From Acidimicrobiia bacterium (GTDB lineage Bacteria; Actinomycetota; Acidimicrobiia; Acidimicrobiales; CAIXPF01), in assembly GCA_947476745.1 (NCBI GenBank), contig CANJRG010000001.1:310001-374000 (forward strand): a stretch of DNA of 64,000 bases. The letters run 5' to 3'. The notes beneath the pieces were generated by a model, which saw only the letters and a list, made by a program, of their open reading frames with translations, searched no databases and was not told the DNA's origin. The translations under genes and the position numbers were made by a program. Of this stretch, positions 17,741 to 24,830 are shown piece by piece (positions within the stretch are counted from its first letter, which is position 1; every line of letters begins with the position of its first letter).

Positions 17741-17800
17741 CACGAAACACGCCCGAAATCATCTGGATCGAGTCTGTACCAGCTTGACGGCAAGCTTGCC
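17741..17800. promoter_or_regulatory. candidate control region of amt
   Basis: Within 85 bp upstream of amt lie GAAAC and GAAAT separated by six bases (from about 17742), weakly like one half of a GlnR box. A perfect 12-bp palindrome GGCAAGCTTGCC (17789-17800) overlaps the inverted repeat AGCTTG-acgg-CAAGCT (17781-17796). GlnR control of amt is common in actinobacteria; here it is tentative. Confidence 0.3.
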
Positions 17801-17824
17801 CACCGACACACCACGAGGACACCG

Positions 17825-19078
17825 ATGGAGATCAACGCGGGCGACACCGCATGGGTGCTGATGGCAGCGGCGCTCGTGCTGTTCATGACCCCTGGCCTCG
17901 CCCTTTTCTACGGCGGCATGGTGCGGGTCAAGAACGTGCTCGGCATGCTGATGCAGAACTTCTTCGCCATGGGGCTCATCGGGGTGCTGTGGGCGGTGGC
18001 CGGCTTCTCGCTGGCCTTCGGTGACGGTGGCGGGTTCATCGGCAACTTCAACTTCGCCCTCATGCGCAACATCCACGTCCTCGACGCCGACGGCGGCCTG
18101 GTCAACAAGCTGCCGGGCCTCGAGTTCCTCACCGTGCCTCCCGTGGCGTTCTTCGCCTTCCAGATGATGTTCGCCATCATCACCCCGGCGCTGATCACCG
18201 GCGCCACCGCCGACCGGCTCAAGTTCAGCGGCTATGCCGTGTTCATTGCCCTGTGGTCGATACTGGTGTACTCGCCGGTCGCCCATTGGGTGTTCTCGCC
18301 CACCGGCTGGCTGTTCAAGCGCGGAGCGCTGGACTTCGCCGGCGGCACCGCCATCCACATCAACGCCGGCATCGCGGCGCTCGTGGTGGTGGCCCTCATC
18401 GGGCACCGCCGGGGTCATCCGCATCACCCGATGCTCCCCCACAGCCTGCCGCTCACCCTGATCGGCACCGGGATCCTGTGGTTCGGCTGGTTCGGCTTCA
18501 ACGCAGGCTCCGCCCTCGCCGCCAACGGGCAGGCCGCAGTGGCGCTGGTGAACACCGGGCTGGCGGCGTCGGCGGCGATGCTCGGCTGGCTGGCGGCCGA
18601 ACGTCTCGCCGGCGGCCACGCCACCACGCTGGGAGCGGCATCGGGGGCGGTGGCCGGCCTGGTCGCCATCACGCCGTGCGCCGGCTTCGTGGGCGGCATG
18701 TCGCCCATCATCATCGGGGCCCTGGCCGGGGTCATCTGCTTCTTCGCCATCGGCATCAAGAAGGCGCTGAAGCTCGACGACAGCCTCGACGTGATCGCCG
18801 TGCACCTCGTCGGCGGGATCGTCGGTTCGCTGCTGCTGGGCTTCTTCGCCGACAAGTCGGCCACCGGGTTCGGGGCCGACGGGGTGTTCTTCGGCGGCGG
18901 CACCACGTTGCTGGTGAACCAGACCATCGCCGTGGTCGCCACCTTGGTGTTCAGCGCGGTGGTGAGCTTCGTGATCGCCAAGGGCGTCGATCTGACCATC
19001 GGCCTGCGGGTCGACGAGGAGTCCGAGGACGTCGGCCTCGACGTCAGCCAGCACGCCGAGACGGCGTACACCACCTGA
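17825..19078 (+). CDS. amt: ammonium transporter
   Basis: A 417-residue Amt/MEP/Rh channel with about eleven membrane helices and an outside N-terminus. Diagnostic stretches: ALFYGGMVRVKNVLGMLMQNF, a conserved DFAGGTAIHINAG with the first pore His, WFGWFGFNAGSAL, and GALAGVICFFAIGIKK followed by DSLDVIAVHLVGGIVGSLL with the second pore His. The cytoplasmic C-tail is VDLTIGLRVDEESEDVGLDVSQHAETAY, the part that contacts PII proteins. No glnK/glnD follows, unlike the common amt-glnK-glnD order. ATG 17825 starts the family homology. A strong hairpin directly after the stop ends the transcript. Confidence 0.95.
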   Translation: MEINAGDTAWVLMAAALVLFMTPGLALFYGGMVRVKNVLGMLMQNFFAMGLIGVLWAVAGFSLAFGDGGGFIGNFNFALMRNIHVLDADGGLVNKLPGLEFLTVPPVAFFAFQMMFAIITPALITGATADRLKFSGYAVFIALWSILVYSPVAHWVFSPTGWLFKRGALDFAGGTAIHINAGIAALVVVALIGHRRGHPHHPMLPHSLPLTLIGTGILWFGWFGFNAGSALAANGQAAVALVNTGLAASAAMLGWLAAERLAGGHATTLGAASGAVAGLVAITPCAGFVGGMSPIIIGALAGVICFFAIGIKKALKLDDSLDVIAVHLVGGIVGSLLLGFFADKSATGFGADGVFFGGGTTLLVNQTIAVVATLVFSAVVSFVIAKGVDLTIGLRVDEESEDVGLDVSQHAETAYTT

Positions 19079-19085
19079 GATCGGT

Positions 19086-19119
19086 GCCGGGCCGGCGGCG
19101 TGCCGCCCGCCGGCCCGGC
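19086..19119 (+). terminator. GC-rich hairpin after amt
   Basis: A perfect 13-bp stem (GCCGGGCCGGCGG at 19086-19098 with its complement at 19107-19119) and an eight-base loop start seven bases after the amt stop. There is no T-run, as is usual in high-GC actinobacteria. Confidence 0.75.
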
Positions 19120-19232
19120 CCGAACTCCGCTCGCCCTCGACCCCGCACCCCTCGTGCGTTCCGGACGTTCCGGGCCGGATACCTACGTTTGCACCCTCCC
19201 CGGATCGGCGGCGCCGTACAGGTGACCGGAGT

Positions 19233-19248
19233 CCTACCTCAAGGTAGG
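19233..19248. promoter_or_regulatory. inverted repeat upstream of the subtilase
   Basis: CCTACCT-ca-AGGTAGG is a perfect seven-base inverted repeat 87-102 bp before the subtilase start. Its size and position fit an operator. I cannot name the regulator. Confidence 0.4.
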
Positions 19249-19334
19249 GCAATCCGACCGGCGCTCTGGACGGCGGGTACGGAGGGGGGTACGCACTCTC
19301 GGGTGGCCGGTTGTCGGCAAGGGGAGCGGAGTTC

Positions 19335-20957
19335 ATGAGCAACGAGTTCGGAGTCCGGCACGGCGGCCGGCGGTGGTCGAAGCGGCGAACCGCGATCGGT
19401 GTCGCCGTCGCCACCGCCACGCTGGCCATCCTGGTACCCGCCGTGGTGGCATCGGCAGCCCCCAAGGTGAAGCCGGACAAGACGGCGAAGACCCAGACCT
19501 ACTCCCAGCCCTTCGGGTCGATGGCCTCGGTGGCCGACCAGATCGGTGCGCGCAAAGTGTGGCGGGCCGGGCACACCGGCAGTGGCGTCAACGTCGCCGT
19601 GGTGGACACCGGCGTGGCCGTCGTGCATGCCCTCGTTGGTCCCAAGAAGGTCGTGGCCGCGGTCGACCTCTCCGCCGAGGCATCGGTCAACGACGCCCGC
19701 TATCTCGACACCTATGGGCACGGGACGCACATCGCCGGCATCATCGCCGGCCGCGACGAGGAGGCCGACCCCGCCGCGGTCACGCCGGACCCGACCAAGT
19801 TCCTGGGGATCGCACCCGATGCCGGGCTGATCTCCCTCAAGACCGCCGACAACACCGGCATGGTCGACGTGTCCCACGTCATCGCCGCGATCGACTGGGC
19901 CATCGACCACCGGGCCGAGCAGAACATCCGGGTGCTCAACCTCAGCTACGGCACCGACTCGAACCAGAACTACCAGATCGACCCGGTCGCCCATGCGGTC
20001 GAGCGGGCCTGGAAGGCCGGCATCGTCGTGGTGACCGCCGCCGGCAACGACGGCAAGGGCGCCCGCCGTATGGCCAACCCGGCCACCGATCCCTTCGTCA
20101 TCGCCGTTGCGGGCGCCGAGCCCAAGGGCGACTCGTGGACCATCCCCAAGTGGTCGAGCTCCGGTGACGGTACCCGTAACCCCGACTTGGCGGCCCCCGG
20201 CGTGTCCATCGAGAGCCTCCGCGCTCCCGGGAGCCGTATCGACCTTGAACATCCCGAAGGGTATGTCGACGGGTACCTGTTCAAGGGATCGGGCTCGTCG
20301 CAGTCCGCCGCCGTGGTCTCCGGTGCCGTGGCGCTGATGCTGTCGGCTCGTCCCGAGCTGACCCCCGACGACGTCAAGTACCTGCTTCGCAGCTCGGCCA
20401 TCCCCTACAAGGACGGCCACCAGCAGGCGTTCGCCGGCCAGGGCGTGATCCAGGTCGACAAGGCCATCGCCGCCCCGCTGCCGGCCGTGGGCACCCGCCA
20501 GTCGTGGACGGCCTCGACCGGAACCGGCTCGCTGGAGTCCTCCCGCGGCTCGTCGCACATGATTCTCAACGGTATGGAGCTCACCGGCGAGGTGACCGCC
20601 ATCGGCGCACCGTGGCGGTCGGGGGCGATCGCACCGTACTGGCAGGACGACGCCGTCGGCACCCACCAGTGGCGTGGCGACACCTGGCCCAACGCAGCGT
20701 GGAAGGGCGTGGTGTGGTCCGGCGACACCTGGCCCGGCATCACCTGGAACCCCAAGGCCGACGCCATCGGCGGCTGGGGCAGCACCCAGTCGGTCACCAC
20801 CACGACCACCCCCACCACCACCTTGGTGTGGGACGGCAAGACCTGGCGGGAGGCCACCTGGGAGGGCAAGACCTGGCGGGATGCCACCTGGGAGGGCAAG
20901 ACCTGGCGTGAGTACGAGTGGCTGGGCGGCGCCTGGCGGGTCGGGTCCTGGTCCTGA
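19335..20957 (+). CDS. secreted S8 family serine peptidase with Trp-rich C-terminal repeats
   Basis: A 540-residue subtilase. The signal peptide has a basic N-terminus (GGRRWSKRRTA), a hydrophobic core to residue 40 and an ASA cleavage site. The catalytic domain has Asp91 (VAVVDTG), His129 (TYGHGTHIAGI), oxyanion Asn238 (TAAGNDG) and Ser322 in GSSQSAAVVSG, which replaces the usual GTSMAAP. No long propeptide is visible. After about residue 405 comes a tail of repeats with W-x-G-x-x-W spacing, then an acidic Thr linker (TTTTTPTTT) and three near-identical ten-residue repeats (GKTWREATWE type). Such tails may bind the cell wall or glycans (inference). ATG 19335 follows GGGGAGCGGAG. Confidence 0.9.
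   Translation: MSNEFGVRHGGRRWSKRRTAIGVAVATATLAILVPAVVASAAPKVKPDKTAKTQTYSQPFGSMASVADQIGARKVWRAGHTGSGVNVAVVDTGVAVVHALVGPKKVVAAVDLSAEASVNDARYLDTYGHGTHIAGIIAGRDEEADPAAVTPDPTKFLGIAPDAGLISLKTADNTGMVDVSHVIAAIDWAIDHRAEQNIRVLNLSYGTDSNQNYQIDPVAHAVERAWKAGIVVVTAAGNDGKGARRMANPATDPFVIAVAGAEPKGDSWTIPKWSSSGDGTRNPDLAAPGVSIESLRAPGSRIDLEHPEGYVDGYLFKGSGSSQSAAVVSGAVALMLSARPELTPDDVKYLLRSSAIPYKDGHQQAFAGQGVIQVDKAIAAPLPAVGTRQSWTASTGTGSLESSRGSSHMILNGMELTGEVTAIGAPWRSGAIAPYWQDDAVGTHQWRGDTWPNAAWKGVVWSGDTWPGITWNPKADAIGGWGSTQSVTTTTTPTTTLVWDGKTWREATWEGKTWRDATWEGKTWREYEWLGGAWRVGSWS
20828..20915 (+). repeat. 30-bp tandem repeats encoding Trp-rich units
   Basis: About three near-perfect 30-bp copies around GGCAAGACCTGGCGGGA encode ten-residue units with W-E-G-K-T-W. 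The DNA is conserved even at third positions, which points to recent duplication. Confidence 0.8.
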
Positions 20958-20995
20958 CCACCCGTCACCGGCCGATCGGCGTTCCGGGCCCATCT

Positions 20996-21008
20996 CCCCC
21001 ATCGGGGG
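20996..21008 (+). terminator. possible short hairpin after the subtilase
   Basis: CCCCC-atc-GGGGG lies 38 bp after the stop codon. The stem is short, so support is weak. Confidence 0.3.
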
Positions 21009-21103
21009 GCATTCACCCCTGGAGCAGCCTGGCGACTCAAGCGCACGGGGCTGCGCGTCGACACGCACAGGGCATGATGCGTTTCCTGCCCGTACCCCCT
21101 CCC

Positions 21104-21127
21104 GTATCCGGTCGGCCGACCGGATAC
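21104..21127. promoter_or_regulatory. 24-bp perfect palindrome before the EAL protein
   Basis: The left arm GTATCCGGTCGG is followed without a gap by its exact complement. It lies 36 bp before the start codon of the c-di-GMP phosphodiesterase gene. It could be an operator for a dimeric repressor or a hairpin that blocks leader transcription. Confidence 0.55.
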
Positions 21128-21162
21128 CGCCGGGGTGCGGGCGCGTCCGGGAGCGGCACCAG

Positions 21163-23718
21163 GTGAGCGACGTCGTTCCCGCCGATCCCGCGGTGCCCGC
21201 CGGTGAAGGCCGCCGTCTCCCGCCAGGCCTGCTCGTCGGGTTGTTGACCGCGCTGCAGGCAGTATTGGCGGCCGCGCTGCTCACGGTCGTGTCGCCGGAG
21301 CCGCTGCGGGCCGTTCCGGTGGGCGTTGGGGCGCTGCTCGGGGTCGCCTTCCTGTTGGCCGAGCTGTACGTGTTCCACGTCGAGTTCCGGCGAGAGGCGA
21401 TCACCATCTCGCTGGCCGAGGTGGCGCTGGCCTTCGGGCTGCTCGGCATGCCCGTCGGGGTGCTGGTCGGGACCCGGCTGCTGGGCACCTTGACGGCTCT
21501 GCTGATCGCCGGACGGCCCTCTGCGTCGAAGTTGCTGTTCAACGCCGCGAACCTGACCTTCGACACCCTGGTGGCGGCGGCGGTCTTCGAGGCCATCACC
21601 ACCCGGAGCAACGATCCTCACGACGCAGTGCTGTTGCTGGCGCTGCTGCCGGCGCTGACCCTGGCGTCGTTCCTGTCCGGCATCGCGGTGTCGGTCGCGG
21701 TGTCCTGCTACGAGGGCGGTCTGTGGGCCAACATCCGCCAGGAGATCGTCGAGGGCCCACGGCTGGCCTTCCTACTGGCCTGTCTGGCGGCGATGACCGT
21801 CGCACCGACGTTGATCAGCCTGTGGTTGCTCCCGTTGGCCGTGGTTCCCCTCGGGGCGATCTGGTTCGTGGCAAGGCTGGCCGGCATCGCCGAACAGCAC
21901 AACCGGGATCTCGAGGAGATGCACAGCTTCGCCCGGTTCGTGGGTCGCTCCCTCGACATCACCGACATCGCTACCGCGGCGACGAGCGAGGTCGAGCGTC
22001 TGATCCGGGCGGCGACCAGCCGCATGGTGGTCTTCGACCCCGAGACCGGCGACGAACGGCTCCGACGCGGCGATGCCCGTCTCGACGCCCTCCTGCCGGA
22101 AACCCCCGCAGCGTGGGCCTACCAGCTGTCGCTCGGCCCGTTCCTGCGGGTTACCTGCGATGAGCGCACCCTGTTGGGCGCCGCCCTCGGCCAGCTCGGC
22201 CTGCGCGAGCTGATCGTCGTCGCGGTGGCCGATGGACAGGGCTTGATCGGCGCACTGGCCATTGCCGACCGGACGGGGGTAGCGGACCGGTTCGACGCCG
22301 CCGAGATCCGCAGGCTCGCGGCGCTGGCCGACCAGCTCGGAGTCACGCTGCGCCGGTCCTTCTTACACGAACACCTGGAGCGGGACGCCACCCGGGACCG
22401 TCTGACCGGCCGCCCGAACCGGGCCATGCTGGAACGGCTCGGCGACCAGTCGCTGCGCAATGCCGCCCCGGGCGAGGCACTAGCGGCGTTCACGATCGGC
22501 TTCGACCGTTTCAGCGAGCTCACCGAGACTCTCGGCCACGAGGCGGGCGACGCCCTGGTGCAGCTCGCCTGCACCCGTCTCGGCACGTTGCTGGACGCTG
22601 AGGACACCCTGGCCCGTATCAGCGCCAGTGAGCTGGCGATCACCGCATCGAGAGCGGACCGACAGGCGCTGTACGCCTTTGCGGACCGCTGCAGCGAGGT
22701 GCTGAACCGGCCTTACGCCATCGAGGAGCTGACGCTGTCGCTCGACACCCAGATCGGCATGGCGTTGTTCCCTGATCACGCAGACGACATCCGCACCCTG
22801 CTCCGGCGGGCGGACATCGCCCGCCACCAGGCCGTCCACGACCATGATCGCTGGGAGCTCTACCGGCCTACGAGCGACCGGGACGCTGTCGAGCGTCTGG
22901 CGCTGCTGGGCGAGTTACGTCACGGCATCGAGGCCGGGCAGCTCGAGCTGCACTACCAGCCGAAGCTCCACCTGGTCACCGGTGAGATCACCGGGGCCGA
23001 GGCGTTGGTCCGCTGGAACCATCCCACCCGCGGGCTCATCATGCCCGATGCGTTCATCCCGCTGGCCGAACGAACCGGCATGATCGACGCCCTGACCGCC
23101 GCCGTGCTGGAGGAGGCGCTCGCCACCGTCGCGGACTGGCACAAGCGCGGCTGGCGGATCTCGATCGCGGCGAACGTGTCGATCCGCAACCTCACCGACG
23201 ACCTACTGCCCGACCGGATCGCCCGTCTGCTCGAACGCCACCAGCTCGATGCCCAATACCTCGTGCTGGAGATCACCGAGTCGGCGGTGATGACCGATGC
23301 GACCCGCTCGTTGCGAACGCTCGAACGGCTCGACGCGCTAGGGGTCGGCCTGTCGGTGGACGACTTCGGAACGGGATACTCCTCGCTGAGCTACCTGCGG
23401 TCCTTGCCGGTGCGGGAGATGAAGATCGACCGCAGCTTCGTGAGCAAGATCCTCGTTGAGGAGCACGACGAGGTGATCGTGCAATCGACCATCGCCCTGG
23501 CCCACAGCCTGGGACTGCGGGTGGTGGCCGAGGGGGTCGAGACCGAGGAGATCGCCGGCCGGCTGAAAAGCCTGGGCTGCGATGTGGCCCAGGGCTACTG
23601 GATCGCCAGGCCGTCCAGCTACGCGGGTTTCATCGAGTTCATGACCGAGCAGCGGCACCGCTTCGCCGAGCAGGCGACGCAGATGAACGGCGCCGCCGGC
23701 CCTTCCGCCCGGGGCTGA
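21163..23718 (+). CDS. membrane c-di-GMP phosphodiesterase (GAF, degenerate GGDEF, EAL)
   Basis: An 851-residue protein. Residues about 15-245 have seven to eight hydrophobic helices. A GAF-like domain spans about 260-400. The GGDEF domain (about 405-560) is degenerate: the signature reads ARISASELAI instead of GGDEF, so cyclase activity should be lost. The EAL domain (about 580-835) is intact: EALVRWNHP, ITESAVMTD, DDFGTGYSSLSYLRSLP and KIDRSFV. It should hydrolyse c-di-GMP, perhaps with GTP sensed by the dead GGDEF domain. GTG 21163 is chosen because GGGAG lies about nine bases upstream. The layout resembles the active GGDEF-EAL protein at 12204, but it lacks the PAS domain. Confidence 0.9.
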   Translation: MSDVVPADPAVPAGEGRRLPPGLLVGLLTALQAVLAAALLTVVSPEPLRAVPVGVGALLGVAFLLAELYVFHVEFRREAITISLAEVALAFGLLGMPVGVLVGTRLLGTLTALLIAGRPSASKLLFNAANLTFDTLVAAAVFEAITTRSNDPHDAVLLLALLPALTLASFLSGIAVSVAVSCYEGGLWANIRQEIVEGPRLAFLLACLAAMTVAPTLISLWLLPLAVVPLGAIWFVARLAGIAEQHNRDLEEMHSFARFVGRSLDITDIATAATSEVERLIRAATSRMVVFDPETGDERLRRGDARLDALLPETPAAWAYQLSLGPFLRVTCDERTLLGAALGQLGLRELIVVAVADGQGLIGALAIADRTGVADRFDAAEIRRLAALADQLGVTLRRSFLHEHLERDATRDRLTGRPNRAMLERLGDQSLRNAAPGEALAAFTIGFDRFSELTETLGHEAGDALVQLACTRLGTLLDAEDTLARISASELAITASRADRQALYAFADRCSEVLNRPYAIEELTLSLDTQIGMALFPDHADDIRTLLRRADIARHQAVHDHDRWELYRPTSDRDAVERLALLGELRHGIEAGQLELHYQPKLHLVTGEITGAEALVRWNHPTRGLIMPDAFIPLAERTGMIDALTAAVLEEALATVADWHKRGWRISIAANVSIRNLTDDLLPDRIARLLERHQLDAQYLVLEITESAVMTDATRSLRTLERLDALGVGLSVDDFGTGYSSLSYLRSLPVREMKIDRSFVSKILVEEHDEVIVQSTIALAHSLGLRVVAEGVETEEIAGRLKSLGCDVAQGYWIARPSSYAGFIEFMTEQRHRFAEQATQMNGAAGPSARG

Positions 23719-23757
23719 GCCCGGACGTTCGTATCGCCCGGCCTGACGCCGGTTCGG

Positions 23758-23830
23758 CGCCCTCAGCAGGATTCGAACCTGCGACACACGGTTTAGGAAA
23801 CCGCTGCTCTATCCCCTGAGCTATGAGGGC
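23758..23830 (-). tRNA. tRNA-Arg (anticodon CCU)
   Basis: A complete 73-base cloverleaf on the minus strand. The acceptor stem is GCCCTCA with TGAGGGC, the D-arm has AGCTCAGGGGATAGAGC, the anticodon loop is TTCCTAA with anticodon CCT, and the T-arm has GCAGG-TTCGAAT-CCTGC. The 3-prime CCA is not encoded. It reads the rare AGG codon. Confidence 0.95.
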
Positions 23831-24255
23831 GGGGGCATGTCGCGAAGGTGGTCGCGAACCCGGTCGCTAACCGGGAACGACGGCTCAGCGGCGCTGCCTT
23901 GTGGTGCCAGAGCCTACCGGAGCCGCGTTCCGGGCTCGGAACCGGGCCTGGAGTCCGCCGCGACCCGGGTTCGGGCGCGTCGAAGCCGCCGGCGTCAGGG
24001 GCCGGCGGCTCGTCCAGCGGGCAGGCGGGCGTCAGGCGGCTTGTCGGCGTTCGGTCGCTGCGGTGCGGGCCTGGTAGCGGGCACGGCTGACCGAGTTCGC
24101 GATCAACGCGAAGCTGAGCGCGTTGGCGAGTGACGGCGCTCGGTGAACTTCCTCAGGGTTGCTCGGTGGATTCAATCGATCGTCGCAATGAAGGCCGTCC
24201 CCGAAGGGACGGTCGGCCCGAGCACCCCCATGCACGGCGCGCCGGGATGGGAGCG
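23831..24255. other. gap with hairpins and a doubtful small frame
   Basis: No gene is well supported. On the minus strand a frame ends at 24032 and carries LANALSFALIANSVSRARYQ near its end; TTG 24175 or GTG 24235 could start it (47 or 67 residues), with no good ribosome binding site. Just after its stop is a perfect ten-base hairpin (AGCCGCCGGC at 23984-23993 with 24001-24010), which would suit a terminator. A separate hairpin at 24195-24212 belongs to the PEBP gene. Confidence 0.4.
24195..24212 (-). terminator. UUCG-tetraloop terminator of the PEBP gene
   Basis: Read on the minus strand, CCGTCCC-TTCG-GGGACGG forms a seven-base stem capped by the very stable C(UUCG)G loop, 43 bp after the stop of the PEBP gene. 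Confidence 0.7.
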
Positions 24256-24786
24256 TCACGCGCGTGTATAGCCCACCTCGATCGTGGCGACGGCCACGGT
24301 CCGCTCTGCGATCGCCGCGAGCAGTGGGTCCCGGGTCACCACCGGAGGGTTCGGCAACGCCGGCGGTGCCGACAGGGCGCACACGGTGATCGTGTACACC
24401 TTGCGTCCCGGGCCTTTCGAACACGGCGGCGTGTACTCGCTGCGACCGTTCACGCTGTTGGTACCGACCTTCGCCGGCGGCGTCACGTCGGCGTCGATGC
24501 GGTCGACGTTCGCCGGGATGTCGTAGAGCACCCAGTACCAGTGCACGTCGTCAGGGGCCGCCACATGGTGCATGACCACGGCATAGGCCACCGTCCCCGC
24601 CGGCGCACCGGACCACGACACCGGCGGCGACAGCGACGCACCGTCACACGTGTACCGCGCCGGCAGGTCGCCACCGGCCCGGAACGCCGGGCTGACCACG
24701 GAGAAGCTGGGAACTGCCGTACCGACCGATCCCGTCGATCCCGTCGACGCGGTCGTACCGTTCAGCATGGTCGTACCGTTCAGCAT
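24256..24786 (-). CDS. PEBP-family (YbhB/YbcL-like) protein
   Basis: A 176-residue phosphatidylethanolamine-binding-protein fold. FSVVSPAFRAGGDLPARYTCDGASLSPPVSWSGAP is the family opening. VAAPDDVHWYWVLYDIPANV replaces the usual DPDAPxGxFxHW. GRSEYTPPCSKGPGRKVYTITVCAL corresponds to the GxxYxPPCPP-GxHRY loop. The bacterial members are cytoplasmic or periplasmic proteins of unclear role. No signal peptide is visible. The start is ATG 24786 or, 18 bases later, ATG 24768; the 18-base segment ATGCTGAACGGTACGACC is exactly duplicated there. It lies 44 bp after the permease and may share its transcript. Confidence 0.85.
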   Translation of the reverse strand: MLNGTTMLNGTTASTGSTGSVGTAVPSFSVVSPAFRAGGDLPARYTCDGASLSPPVSWSGAPAGTVAYAVVMHHVAAPDDVHWYWVLYDIPANVDRIDADVTPPAKVGTNSVNGRSEYTPPCSKGPGRKVYTITVCALSAPPALPNPPVVTRDPLLAAIAERTVAVATIEVGYTRA

Positions 24787-24830
24787 GGTCGTGCGGGCCG
24801 GTCCGGACGTGGCCGATTGCCACGCGACGC

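Noticed and set aside
21056-21075. A c-di-GMP riboswitch before the EAL protein
   Set aside because: CACGCACAGGGCA resembles the start of the GEMM-I consensus, but the later conserved parts of the aptamer (the GACGCAAAGCC region) are not found.
23837-24133. Plus-strand Arg-rich frame after tRNA-Arg
   Set aside because: The composition is Arg/Gly/Ala-biased without any hydrophobic pattern, and a hairpin interrupts it.
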